NCBI GenBank assembly: GCA_947652605.1
Contig: OX393577.1
Span: forward strand, 47,963,494 to 48,027,493
Direction: 5' to 3'
Length of the DNA stretch: 64,000 bases
Origin: Elmis aenea
Lineage: Eukaryota > Arthropoda > Insecta > Coleoptera > Elmidae
Shown here: piece after piece, positions 10,144 to 25,100 of the stretch
Layout: each line of letters starts with the position of its first letter
Numbering within the stretch: position 1 is the first letter of the stretch
Notes under the pieces: generated by a model
Database searches by the model: none
Told to the model about the DNA's origin: nothing
Seen by the model: only the letters and a program-made list of their open reading frames with translations
Position numbers and translations under genes: made by a program

Positions 10144-13100
10144 CTGCGAAGCAATATTACCCGTCACGGAACGTATAACCCATTGGCATCACAGCCGTAT
10201 ACATATTATATTATATTATGCAGATATAGTTTACTAGCTCCAGGATATCATGTTTATGCACTAAATTTAGTTACGCTGTAGTATCTCACGGGATATTAAA
10301 TATCAACAATAATGCGCGTTATCAATTATAATACAATAATTCGATCAGTATTAGACTGTATCCTTGAGCAGTAAAAACATCAATAAACTTATAGTTAATC
10401 AACCAAAACAGCTGGAATAAAAATTAGGTATTTGTGTGGGTACGTTCACGGTTGTTAAGATCGAAAATGGGCAAATTCCTAGAACTAGAATTATTTCAAA
10501 ACTGCGACACATTTTGACTAATGCATCAACCGTGAAAAAAAAAAAACAAAAGCAGTTTAGATCATCTGATGAAATTAAGGTAAATCTTTAATAGTTATTT
10601 ATGTATCAAGGCCAAAAAGTGTAACTTTTTCGGCCGCGTCTGGCAAGGCCGAAAAAGTACGTTTTGGCCGAGGTGCATATTACATTTTTTGTGCGATCGA
10701 ATTAAAAACAATTTAAATTTTTAGCAATTTTCAAAATTATAGGTTGGAAACTACGTGACATTCTGTCGCTGACAGATGACGGCGTATGTACTGCATTGCC
10801 GGCCCTCTCCTTAGCAACGGCCGAAAAAGTTACTTTTTCGGCCGTTGCTAAGAGTAACGGCCTGAAAAGTAACTTTTACGGCCGTTGCTAAGGATAGGGC
10901 CGGTAACGCGTCCGTCACAGCTGTTTCTAGTACGATCGCACAAAAAATATTTTATTACGGAGATGTAGCATTTTTCCGATTTCCTAGATATGTACAAAAT
11001 GCTAATGTTTGTTAACAAGTAGCATTTTTGAATTATTGTCAAACGATTCGTAGAACACTTAAGAAAAATTGGTAACACATCAGTGTGCCACGCGTCACCA
11101 TTTGAAAACCACTGTTTCTCTACAGGAATTAAATGCCTTTATGGATCAAATTTTCCAAACAGAACTGCCCAAATAGATCAGTCGATTTAAAACTTATGTT
11201 AAGAATAGACATTTTTATTTATTTCTGTTAAAATCTGGTGTTATTACGTACGTAACAAGATAAAAAGGTGTTTTTGTCTTTTAGATTTTATTTCTATGTG
11301 CATATTTTTAATAACACGACCCAATTGATTTGCAATATTGCCAAAAGTCATTACAAAAATTCTTTTGATAAGTGTCTTCAGTCGTTTAGGGATACATAAA
11401 AAAATTATCGTTTAAAACGCTATTTTTTTAAAAAGATTATGTACAAAAAATGTCTTGTTCTTTTAATATGAAGGTACAAATTTCATTCACAGCGTTTTGC
11501 TTCTTTTCGAAAACATTTGACTAGTCACTGTACATTATCCGTAGAGTCCTATTTCTATGCAAAATAGCAACGGTTTTGTAAACAAAAAACCGTTTTAGGC
11601 CGGCGACATACTTGCGGGTGAACCGGTGCGGGAAAAGTAGCAATCTGCGACGTAAGTTTTGTAACTCACACGTTGTTATGGCCGAAGACAAACAAAGACA
11701 CAAACAATGAGTCGCATTGCGTACGGGCGCATTACTAGTACATTGCGGGTAGATTTACGAACGCAGCAAGTGCGATAGCATTGCGGGCAGCTGCAGATCC
11801 AAATGCAAGCATATAACAACGTGTAATGTGCCGGTACGCAATGTGACTCATTGTTTGTGTCTTTGTTTGTCTTCGGCCATAACAACGTGTGAGTTACAAA
11901 ACTTACGTCGCAGATTGCTACTTTTCCCGCACCGGTTCACCCGCAAGTATGTCGCCAGCCTTATTCGCTAAATGTGCATCAAAAGCCTTACAGTTATATC
12001 GCTATTTTGTGAGCCGATTTTTAACATTTGTTAGTTTTATTTTACATCAACGAGAGGTGATTGATAAAGTGTGACTCAGCGTTTCTAATTTTCTTGTGTT
12101 TCTCTTACATAACCGGCGGTTACACCTAGTACGTAATTCATTGATACTCACACTATACTTAGCATGTTTAGACAGCTCACTTTGAATATGCGATTTTGTT
12201 AAAAGTTATTTACGTGTTTTTTTTGAGGTTGCACATAAATTCTTTAAAAACCTGATCTAATTAATATTCGATTTCTTTAAATATATTAAACAATATTTGT
12301 GAAAACTCGGCAAAACCGAAAAATCTAATCAGGAAAGGCCACGATACGCTGTCGCTAGAATTTGATTAAAGCTGTGTTCATTGCATCAAGAACATCAAAA
12401 CTTTTCCAGAGTTATACGTGCCACTGGCCATTTTCTTCGGAAAAATAGGGGAAAAACTGATAAACTGAATAATGAAAGTAATTTTTGCGATCGCGTTGGC
12501 CATAAAACCATCAGAGACAAAATCGAAATTATTCTATTTACCAATGCGCGCATCCTTTGCAAATAAAATGGTGCAAAGTTAATGAAAAAATCTTAAACGG
12601 TTCCGGAGAAAAACGCGAAAAACGAGGCGGTTGTAAAAACGGGTTTCCCTATGTAAAACCCCTATGCAAGTAGCATAGATTTAGTTATACAGATATACCA
12701 CAACTTCTCAAATCATAGCACTTATGCTGGGGTTTCGTTTTTGACGTTTTTCTCCGGAACCGTTCAAGATTTTTTCAAAAACTTTGCACCATTTTACTTG
12801 CAAAGGAAGCGCGCATTGGTAAATAGAAGAATTTCGATTTTGTCTCTGACGGTTTCATGGCCAACGCGATCGCAAACATAACTTTCATTTTTCAACTTTT
12901 CAGTTTTTCCCCTATTTTACCGAAGAAAATGGCCAGTGGCACGTACAACTCTGGAAAGCATTTAGTTTTGATGTCCTTGACGCAATAAACAGCCTTAATC
13001 AAATTCTAGCGAAAACGTATCGTGAGCCTCCCTTGTAAGTTTGGAAAATAGTCTTTAACTTTGTGTAACTAAATATTATGTACAAACATTTGTGAATTTT

Positions 13101-16100
13101 GAGTCGTATTGCTTGGAAATCATCAATTTTTCCCTCGTCAATTTTTTTTTGACGACCATGCTAGTTTTTTTATGAGCAACATTTCGCGTTGTTCTTTTTT
13201 TTTTTACAACTCCACCAGATCTTTATTTATGAACAACAATGAATACATTTCCACAATTTTAAGTATGTTGATTGGTTACCATGGCAACGGCAAAATAGGG
13301 GTCCAACGCACACTTTTACAAAGGTATTGATAAATACTGAAGTAAAAAACACTATGCGTCATACATAGTAAGATTCAAGAAAAAAAATCTATCCGATGGT
13401 TTAAAAAGCATAATTGTGTTTATGCGAAAAAATTACTTGGCGGTTATAGTAACAAAAAAAAACATTACACAAAATCCTTGAGATTACTAATCATCAGAAA
13501 ATTTACCAACTATACTAAATGTGAACCTACGTTAGAGCTCTTAGAATTATAATAAGCGAGACTTCCATGCTGAAAGTCAAATTTTGAGCCTGTATAATTT
13601 TTTTTATGACTTTCTTCTACGATCAATGCAGTTGAAGATTTTGAATATTTTTTATGAATCATACAACGCAATAACTAGACTGTGTGATTATTGCAACGAA
13701 CATTTCGCATGTAAAAGGGTCGATGTTTAACAATAAACATTCTTGAATTATACAAAAAGATAGTTATACCCGGTAACGTTATTATAAACATTTTTTACAC
13801 ACTTCTGCACACATCAAGGCTAAAACAATGGAAATGGAACATACCTTGACTGCCAGTAGGTTCGGGGTCGCTATCCAAACTCTCTGCGGAAGCTAGGTAA
13901 GCAGAACCGGGCTGATGGGCCCCACCACTGCTGCTCGACGAACACGAGCCAAGACTAGTAAGTGATACGGGCCTGGACACTTCTGAAGATGCTGTACTGT
14001 TTGTTCCAACGCTGCTTTCGCTTGGAACCTAAAATTCAATTTAATATTTTAAAAAACTAGTAAAGATACGCTTTAATGAATAAAAATTAAATAGCGGTCG
14101 TGCTTGATAGTAAATATCGTTACATGGCCGAAACAATTACCGATTTAATGATTATTTCATTGTCATGACGCAGATTATTCGTGGAATTAATGTAGTACTA
14201 GAGGAAATCGTTTATTAATAAAGAAGTGAGCAGTTACGTAGAGAAGGACATTTTAATTTCGATCAAAATTCATTTAAAATATAAAAACGCAAAATTTTTA
14301 ATGAAGAGACGCATAAAATCAAGGTGTAAAACTTCCGCTTCCGGTGGTTATTGTTAGTCTACCAGCGAAAGCTTTACTGCGTTTGTTGACGATCGTTACC
14401 GGAGTTTCGGTTTCTATTGTAAGCACCTTTTGAAAAAACGTAGCACAGACACAAGAAAAACGATGATTGTTAAGGTATTGCATATGCTGAACGATAAAAA
14501 TCTAATTTACAATAACGTCATAATCACGTTACCTACTGTTTTGGACACCTTTGTATTTAAAGATATGATGCATTCGCCTTGGCTGTACATTTTGATTGCG
14601 TTAAGGACGAACAGGAACTAAACATCAGAATTAATAAACAGTTTGTATTCTGGATAGGTGGCAATGTCACGTGACTGTACGTCGTAAATAATTAATAGAA
14701 CGATTTTAATCGGTGATAATAATCTAACGCAGTAGTAAAATTTTGTGACTCACTTTTGTGTTGTATGTACGTAATAATCTGAAATTAAATCCTTATTCGC
14801 TTTAATTTTATACTTATAAAACACTAGGCTATTATATTTGCTGTATATTAAGGCATTTATCATAAGTATTTTTGTATTTATTAAATTATTTTGTTTGATA
14901 GCACACTAGTTCTTTGTAACATTATTCTTGATTTTAAGACAAGATTTTTTAAAATTGAACGATTAAGCTTTTTTTTAATTATCTCATAGAAAATTTCATT
15001 AAAAAAAATTCAACTTTTTCATTTACCTATCTCAGAATCTGAACTACGTTTAAACAAATGAACGTCGCTATTTTATAGTCTTCCTTAGCAAGTTTTTTAT
15101 GAACAGCTGCAACTATAAGATATTTAAGATTTAAAAAAACTTGCTACTTTCACTTTTGCATATGTTTCTGATGTGTCATTGTTTTTTCAAAATCTTTTAC
15201 CGTTTACGAGATCCCTATTTGGCGCACCCTGTACGTTTACATTTTAAATGAAACTAAAATAATTCAAACATTTCTCAAATAATAAAACCTTATGTCTATT
15301 TACTTATGAAGGACATCCTAGAAATTTAGTAACGAATTAAAGGTACATCATGTGATATTACTATGTATGTGTGTTAAGGCTCCAATGCAGAAAACGCGCG
15401 CTGAGCGAAAAATAAATGCGACCACAACGCGTCCTGCACACTTACTGGTCAGCTTCTATATCTATATCTATATCCTCCAACTACTATAGTTTAATTTTCA
15501 TTATTTATTGTTAAAAAAAAGCTTTAACCGACCTTTAACCTGACCTTCATTCATTTGGTCACTAATAAAGGGCCAGGTTAAAGGTTGGTTACAGCTTTTT
15601 TTCAATATCAATAACGATCAGAATTTCGCTTTGTGGCCTTTGTATAGGTATGTGCCAGAACGCGCTGTGGTCGGATTTTTCGATTTTGAGCTTAACATAA
15701 AACCAGCGATGCCCAACCCGCTGCCCGCGGGCCGTATTTGAACCAATTAAGGCTTTTCTGCAGCCCTTCTGAAGTGAACAATAAATAAAAGTTTAAATTC
15801 GATAACCCCCAACAGCAAATAAAATGAAAAAACAGGGTTCACATAAAATAAAATATTGTTATACCTTTTTGGTCTCTTTTTATATACGACACGTTGGACC
15901 AGTAAAATTTTTTCGGCCCAATAAGCAATTTCATCGCTGATTTAAACAGGGGTTTGGAGTGGAGTGCGGAGCTGAAGCGCGGAGCAGTGGGGCAATGGGT
16001 TTTTGCCCGGAGCGGGAGCGGAGCCCGGAGCAAATAATTTTGATTGCTCCACTGCTCCACTTTATTATTATAAACTACATTTTTTTTTTAATGAATTATT

Positions 16101-19100
16101 CTTATGGGTATAGTATTTAATAAAATTATAAATGAACTAAATTTGATTTTTTTGAAGTAAAATTATTATAATGTAACTTTTCTGAATATTAATTTTCATT
16201 GTTTTGTATTTGAATTTTGAAAAATGTTAAAGAACTTTTTTTTCTTTTTTTAATTTTCGAAGATCAATAATTTGTTCATTTATTTAACTTCATTTGTTTC
16301 TTAGGGTCAAATATTGTAATTTTTGGTCCATTTCCACATATCTCATAAAATTTTAGCTTTGTTTTAAGAAACAAATTTTTAAATAAAAACACTTATTTTA
16401 TTAATATTTGGAGCGCGGAGCGGAGCGGGAGCGGAGCTGGAGCAGGCATCTTGATGCCGGAGCGGAGCAACTAAAAAATTGGACTTCTCCAAACCCCTGG
16501 ATTTAAACGAAGCATAATCAGTATCCATACATCATCAAGATGAAGATTTTATCAAATCATCTTCGGATGCAATGCATTTTTTAAGTTTCAACATTACACA
16601 AAAACCTATTTCGTCGTTCTTAAATACGTTAGTAAAGTGTGTACAATTTGTAAAAGTTGTTAACACATATCGGACCGATAACGTATTTACGAAGGCCTAG
16701 TTCATGTATATAGTGCCGCTCACGTATATTTACGTGTTTATCTGAGGACCAAGTTATTTTTACAGTTCCTCTAAATCAATGGTTTCCAACCTGTGAGGCG
16801 CGTTCCCCTATGGGGGCGCGAGACTATTGCAAGGAGGGCGCGCAACTGTTACCAAAATATCATTTTTGAATACAAACAAACAAAAAGAACTTTATTTATA
16901 CAGAATATGGTATATTGTTTTGTAGCCCACTAAATAATTATTTATGAAATTAGATTGTTACGAAAAATGAGGGGGGCGCAAAAAGAAAAAGGGGTGCGGA
17001 GGTACAAAAAGGTTGGAAACCACTGCTTTAAACACATTTCAAATAATCGGTTTGAAATGTGTTAAGAAACATTGTAACGAAATTTTCCTACAGTGACAGA
17101 CGAAACGTCGGTTAATTTCACCTCCAAGGTGGTTTCATTTCAGAAAGACAAAATAACTGACTGGATTTTTTTCTAATACTCGTTTTCGTTTATTTATCGT
17201 TTTACGTTTAATCACCTTTAAATTGATTATTCTATACGATCTAGCACAATGTTTCTTGTACTTACATTAAACATTAAACTATGTTATTATTATATTGTAT
17301 TTGTATAGACATTCAAAAGAGTTACGAAATCAAAAATAACAATTTGCAAAATTTTTTAGAAATACGAGTAAATACATTGAAAATTATCAGCATGTTAATT
17401 AAGCAAATAAGACGTCTCTTTTTACTGACAGGAATTTAAAAGAAAATAACCATTATGCATTCAAGCCAGTTTCAAGATTACCGTGTGGGGCATCAACCTA
17501 TTTATACTTCGTGTTGCTGGTAACTCTGTTTCCCTCCAGAAATGCAAGGAGCAATTCATAATCGGTCAGTATCATGAACATTAAGTAACAGTTATATTTA
17601 GACCACTTAGGGGGCCGCTACACTCAAATCGATTATGTTAAATACTCTTTGAACAAAAATATCTAGCTACCGAAAAAACATAGTTGAATGATCTAAAAAC
17701 AGAAAAGAAACTGTACATATTGACCACGGACACTAGTTAAAATTTACTGAATTCATTTATCCAACTACAGCAAACAATTCACATCGATATTCTACATATA
17801 AAGTGCAGCACTTCATGTTTTTTTTTTATTAAATATAATGAAAATTATAAATTGCACATTTGTTTAGGTAGGTTATGAAAAAAAAAAAGGTAATTTTGTA
17901 GTAAGCAGTGTATGAAATGTTTACTAATGAATGCTTTAAATTTTTGTACATGTGCCACAGCGCAATGTACGATAGGACAAATTGTATGTAGAGTATTTAC
18001 AGTCTTGTAGCTTAAGAAGTCTGTGCGATATAGCCGAAATAAACTCTTAAGAGGAATGGGTCATGCTACTTATTAATAAGAATAAAAACACATGCCAACT
18101 AAGTTAAGTGCATTTAATAAAAGATTATTGAGTTAAATGATTCAAAACATGCCTGAACACAATTAAATTTGATCGAATGAATTTATTTCGTTAGAAAATT
18201 ATGCACAGTTTTGATCAGTGCTACAATTTTCGACAAATCGTAGACCAAACACATAAATAAAAGTGAAGACAAATTTTTGTTATTAAATGAGTTTTAATTA
18301 TCGAATTTAAGCTCATTTAACCGACACTAGAACAAATAACATGTTACAAATTAAGTAAAAGATGACTTAATCGAATGATCAGTGCTAGAATAGCATTGCA
18401 AAACACACCCACCTGCAAGTATTTGCCCATGTTTTTTCGTCCCACGGGAGTCCTTGATGCTATTCCCGATGGCGATGTATGTAGATAACTTCCTAATGGT
18501 TTGGGCGAAAAAGCTTCTAATTCACTAATTGCCTCACTTGTACTACTTCTATTAACACCACTCTCACTGAGGTCAATTGCACTTAAACTGTCACTAACAC
18601 TTTTAAAAACAGCGTCTTTTGTATCAGGGGATCTTTTATAAAGAAAGGATCTAGTACATCCGCTACCGGCGGTCGTGAAACTTTTTGAGCTTTTTAACGG
18701 GGGGTTGCGTTCAGTCCTGGGGGATTTGTTATATAAAAAAGAAATATTTTTATTACACGAATTTTTATCACTATTATGCACAATACTACAACTATTAATA
18801 ACTAATTCGGCGTCAGGTAAATTGGACAGCATTTTTTGGACACTAGGCGATATGATATCTAACGATTCGTTGCTTCTGTGAACTGATTTCTCAGGCGACG
18901 ATCTTGGCGCTCTGATATTTGAGCAAGAGCGGTTAATTAAATTCTGTTTTTTATGCGCTAAATACTCGTCACTACTAAAGTTTTTGCTGAGATCTTCGTC
19001 CGGGACGTTCGCTAATATTTTTTGTACATTTGGCGATAGATTGGCGAAACTATTTCCTTGAAATTGTTTCCTGTGCGCACTGGATTTGAGACGCTCGTTG

Positions 19101-22100
19101 TCTTCTATACTGTTCGAATCATTATCCCACAGAGCGTCTATTGCGCCCATTATACAGGGCATCAATTCTGTGGTGGTGCCTGAAACAAAAAATAATCGCT
19201 TAGAAAAGAGTTTTTAAAGCAAGCTCAAAAATAATAGCATCAACATTTGTAGTTAGGCGTTTACAACAATCAAAACAAATATCCGGAAATATTGAACAAG
19301 GTTCGAGATAAAAATATGTGTGCTAACGTCCAATCTAACACCAACGCATTACCAAAAAGTCTTAATTTAAAATAGTTGGAAGCAAGTTACGCTGATTAAA
19401 AAATACAAAAATAGAGGACAATATTTTTAAAGCAGATTTAAACTAGTTGGCATTGCTAAACACGTGCCTAAAATGTTCCCCACGTTAATTAAATTGACCT
19501 TAAACCAGCTAAATTCAACAATCTGTGAAATATAAATGTAAATAAATAACTTTTTATGTACGCAATTCATTAGTATTGTTATAATAAAGTAATAGTTTTG
19601 AAGTTCTTTCCAAAATGTTTTCTTTCAAATGTATAATTTTAGAAAGTGCCTACGATAATAATCTAAGTGCCATAAAAGAAAGGTAAGTGAAGTTATGGAA
19701 CAAATTATCACGTATTAGTTTCCCCAATTTTATAGGACATGATTAACCGATGAATCACTGGTAATGTTTTTATAACTGGAAATACGTTTGTAAATACTTT
19801 ATTATCACATAATTACGACACCAGACCCTAAAATTGTATTAAAAAGTTTACATTGCGTTTATAAATCTTACGACAATAAAAATATGACCACTAAGATGAA
19901 TAACTCTTCGCCAGTTAAACAATTTATATCAGTTTCCGCAAGTTAAAAATTCATTATGAATCAGATCCACGACAAAATCAATGTTTCGCTAGTATTATTT
20001 TAATTTTCTATATCCCTTATCGTTTATGTAGCAACACTTGCATTATTTTACTCTTTCATAAGATTTAATTATTTTAAATCAATGAATATTACATAGGTAT
20101 CTACTACTTTTACCATATTATTTTGAAAGTTTGCAAATAAAGATACGAACTTTTTATAACCTCGGACTTATATATAGGTCTCTTTGAGAACATGGAAAAA
20201 AAATGCAAGGGCATGGGAATAAATATAGGAGAAAGCAATATATACAAATATACACTCTCCAATTTGAGGACAACCAGGTGCTTATAGCCCAATATAAGGA
20301 TGACCTCCAATACATGCCAAGGAAAATTAAAGAAGATTACGAAAAAGCGGGACTTTCAATGAATATGGAGAAAACTAAATACTTTTGTGTTGGGGGAGAA
20401 TCCGGTGACCTAGAATTAGACAGAGGAGAGAAAATATCCAAATGCAATGGCTACCAATACCTGGGTGTCAAAATTCAAGATGATGAAAAAGTAATTCGAC
20501 AACGAATAGGACAAGGAAGAAGAGGCATCAAAAGGCTAAATGGAATATGGTGGAGTAAAGAAATAACAAAGAAGAGAAAATACAATATATACAACACAGT
20601 TATTAAAAGTAGATAGTATTATATGGAGCAGAAGCATGGTGATGGACAGAAGCAGATAAAAGAAGGCTGGAAGCTCTGGAGATGGATGCCCTAAGAAGAT
20701 CATGTCTAGATCTAGTCTAGTCAGAGTACCTAACACAACAATTAAACAACTAATCGGACTGAAGGAAGCTATAATACAAGAGGCAGAAAGATGACAATTA
20801 ATTTGGTACGGACATGTAAGAAGGACGGCAGACCATCGACTGCCAAAAGTAACGCTAGACTGGATCCATCCTGAAAAGAGAAAGCGAAGCAGACCCAGAA
20901 AGACATGGAACGAGGGCTATGAGCGAATGAAATCTGCAAGAGGACCAGTGGCAGGATAGGAAGGGGTGGAGGAACAGTCTGGAAATCGGACAGCGCCGAC
21001 AGACGCTATAGAACCGATTTAGATATATGTATATGTTACGGCCAAAGTCCGAAGTTTGGTCAATTCCCGAATTGACCGGCCATTTCGCACTTTGGCCGTG
21101 GCGTGTGGCCAATGTCCGATGTACTGGAAATGACTTTACTTTGGCCGGCCACTTCCCAAAGTGCCGGAAAATCCCTGGCCAATATTCGATGTACTGATGT
21201 ATTCTGTATTCCAGAAAAGAGTTTTCCATTCTGCACGAGAAACTGCTCACACTGGAATCCGTAGGCACAAATACAGTTTGTTTTCTTGAAGAAAAAAAAA
21301 ACTTTAAACAACCTCAAGCCTGACCGTCATTTATTTAATCAGTGAAAGAGGGTCAGATTAAAGGTTGGTTAAAGCTTTTTTTTTAAAAAATAAGTAATAA
21401 AGCAAAAAGTGACAATAGACACTACTGGCTCTCACGAAACAGACACGTACCAGTATGAAATTATACAGACGCACCAAAATCTGCTCTTAATTTTTTTCTT
21501 CCGACTTTGGGCGATCGCTCCATGCCATTTCGCAAACTGGCCGGCCAAATCGGAAATTGACCAAACATATCGGACATTGGCCCGTCAATTAACAGCGACA
21601 TTGGCCATTTCTCGAATTGGCCGGACACTTCCCACTCTGGCCGGTTTCGGGCTTTGGCCGTGACATATATACTTATATTGCAACCGGGTATAACGCCGAG
21701 ACTGGATAGTAGTTACTGTTAAATTAGTCACACATGTATTTCTGTTTTTCGTATGATTATTTTATACAAATAGATTGAAATTATTGTAGCTTTTGCAAAA
21801 TTTATACCCCTCAAACTAACACCTTACCGCTGTGGTTTACACATCCAATTTTGTTATCCTTTTGCTTTTCTTGCACAAAAATGGTAATAAGCACTACTTG
21901 GAAATAATTCAGAGAAATAAAAAAACGACTTAAGTATAAGCCTAAACAGCATCAAATCGCATTACATCTGATTGTACATGAGCAGTTTAAATTACGTTTA
22001 CGTAAAATTGCTTTAACTGTATTGGATAATCAACTATTTCCCATGAAATTAAATCACGTCTACGCAAACTTAATACAAAATGTAACTGTATATATGTCTT

Positions 22101-25100
22101 TTAAAGAGTTTGGAGTTAACCGTTGGTAATTTCTTTAATTTGCACTTCGGACTTTAAACTCTCTAATTACGTAACTTAATTAGAGCAATTACTACTGCAA
22201 CTGACGACATGTAAAAATACACTTAAATTGCTATTTAATAAAACAAAGCAAGTTTTACTTGCTGCTTACGCGTTGCGACACACAAAAAAAGCTTCTCATT
22301 AAACACCGTTGGATTCCTAATTCGTCAATCTTTAACAATGCAGTTACGATAAGCATAAACAAAAAATTAAATCACCCACGTAGCCGTGCATGTACTGATT
22401 ATAACTGCTTATTTACTGCAATAAATCATACATTTGTGTAATAGTAATACCCAATTCTTGCACGATTTGCGACGATATATTCCGGTAATAAAACTGTTGC
22501 GTTATTTTTAGCATACGTAGTAAATACTAGTCTTCACGTTTTCAGTTTTCAGAGTGAGAAGCGTTCGTTGTCCTGGTCAGATAAATAACTTAATGCATAT
22601 TAAGATTAGTAAGCAAAATTCATGCTGATCACAAAACGAATTGAAGCAAACTAATGCAGTAGGTAACAAAAATGTTTGAAATGCATCACAACTGGCTCTA
22701 GAATTCAATATGAAATATACCAATGACATACAAGTTTGGTCATTTTCGACCAATTACAATTTGATTATAACAATAACACACAAGATGCTATGATTGGTAT
22801 GGTGAAGTTTGTTACCGTAACAACCGATCAACAACAAACAATAATTCATATTTCAGTGCTTCGTTGTGTTGGGTGACTACATTTTTTCAAGTGAAATGAG
22901 TCATAAATCGCGTTTTGCTGCCAAAAATTATCAGAAATTGATAATAACATAAAGAACATTGGCTATTAAACACACAACACGTTGTCAATTTTGATGTAAA
23001 TCTACTTTGACATTTCTAGACAAGTAAGCGTTTTCCTTACCGAGCGTAAGGACTCACTTACTATGCATGCAGGAAGTGTTTGATCATTTAAAAAAAAAAC
23101 TGTGATTTTTGCTTACCGTGCGTTATAACTCAGTTACCTACTATGCATGCAGGCTGTACAGTGAGAGTCATTTACATTAGTGGTCGTAGAAAAAGCTATT
23201 CATAAAAGATCGTAACCCGCTATACACTTATTGCTTACATTTATTTAATCCTATGCATAAAAAAAAAGAACTTTAACCTGACTCTGTATTTCTAACCAAG
23301 TTTAACGAGGGTGAGATAAATGATCGGTTAAAGCTTTTTTTAACTGTAATTTTCAATAGTAGATAGTTTATCGCAAACCTTTATAAATAGTTTAACGCGC
23401 AAACGTTTACATGTGAACACAGCGTTTATATATGACAGCCACGCTGGTCCACAGCACGCAGTTTACCAAAATAATCCCAACTCGAACACTTTACAGGCAT
23501 TAATACGTAAATATTAAATGATTAAGCATTCCAAATGGAAAAGTAGATGGTACTTTTTAGTTAAATAAAATAAGTTTGAGTAATTCATTAACTCACTTTT
23601 TATTAGATATATATTTCATAATTTACCTCGACACCGAAAGGATTATGAAGGAGAAGATGAATATCGTTAAACAGTCTTCCAGAATACCACTCGAGATAAA
23701 ATATTTTGCCATTCACAATTTTCCAATTTATCCTCACAAAACGCCATAGAATTTTTCATTCGATTTCGTCTTGTGGAATTTTTACATGACGTTTTGTTTC
23801 GTGAAATTGTATCTATGGGAACGACGAACAATTCCCAAAACATATTTACTTCTTGTGGCACTACCCGTGGAAATTGCTTTAGAAATATACTTACCGAACA
23901 TTATATTTAATCTACAATGAATTTTGAAAATGTACGAGCGGTTTAAACGTGAATACACTTGTTCATAACATAATACTATGATATAGGCACTTGTGAAACA
24001 TCTGATTAAAACGTTTGATAGCAAACAGCCTGGATGCAAGAAGTGAAAATGTCATCATATCATATTCACTTGAGACACGGTTTTTTCACAGCGAGTTCTT
24101 AAAACGGTCCTCTGCAACTGAAAATTGGCGCCTTGTCACTCGTGCTTCTTCATAATAATAAGCATGTATTCTTGGTAAATATTACGTTGTTACTCTAAGC
24201 AAATTATTTAAACATTCAGAAAATGAGGGATGCACAAATTTTTAGTGTTCGTTCCTGTTCAGGAACCAAGTATATTGGTAAAGCGCTTGTGAGATTTTTT
24301 TAAAAGTATGTTATTAAAATTGCACAAAAAAGAGTTTTTTCTACGTCCGTCCAGAAAATAAGTTGTTTCCAATCAATTTTTAGACTGGAAAATACATCTT
24401 TACTAGCCTAGGCCAAAAAGTAACTGATTGTCATGGTAATAAGCGAGTTTTCATCTATAGTTTGTTAAGTTATTGTTTAATTATGGATGGTGACGATAGT
24501 GATTTTGGTATTGTTCGTATCATACCCGTAAAATGTCTTTACTGGACTTGTATGCTTTCAGGATTCGCATACGGCTCGTCCAAAAACTGTCTACTCGTCC
24601 AGTGAAGTACCACTTTCCGGTTTTGTTACGAAAATAACTATATTTAACACTAATCTAGTATTTTGTGTACAAAACTGCAAAAGTATGAGAAAATTTAAAA
24701 TTTTTAAATATTTGCAACATCGCTTTTTGCGTTTTAGAATAGCGAGTGGCGTCAATAATAACATTTAAAGACGTACACTGGTATCGTTTGAGAATTTTGT
24801 TTATGTAGAGAATATTTTAATTTCCGGCAATTGACAGATGGAAGATTTTAGAGTTTTTCTCAGTGGTTTTAATCCGACAGCTAACGGAACACAGATAAAG
24901 GTCACCATGTAATTACTTGTAGTATGTAACCAAGTCGTTTAGCATGTAATCATACAAATAGATAAATAAATACCTAATGTATGTATGTGTGTACAACGTA
25001 AAAGGCATAAATACATACGGTAGATCTAATAAGTACATGAAAAATACAATCGTAATCGATTACCGTAATTAATCAACCATGTATGTACTTAGTGCGTTAA

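Noticed and set aside
23667..24039. Overlapping minus-strand frames (STGSATRSKYVLGIVRRSHR and others)
   Set aside because: Three frames are partly open at once, a stop interrupts each, and no acceptor/donor pair supports an exon.
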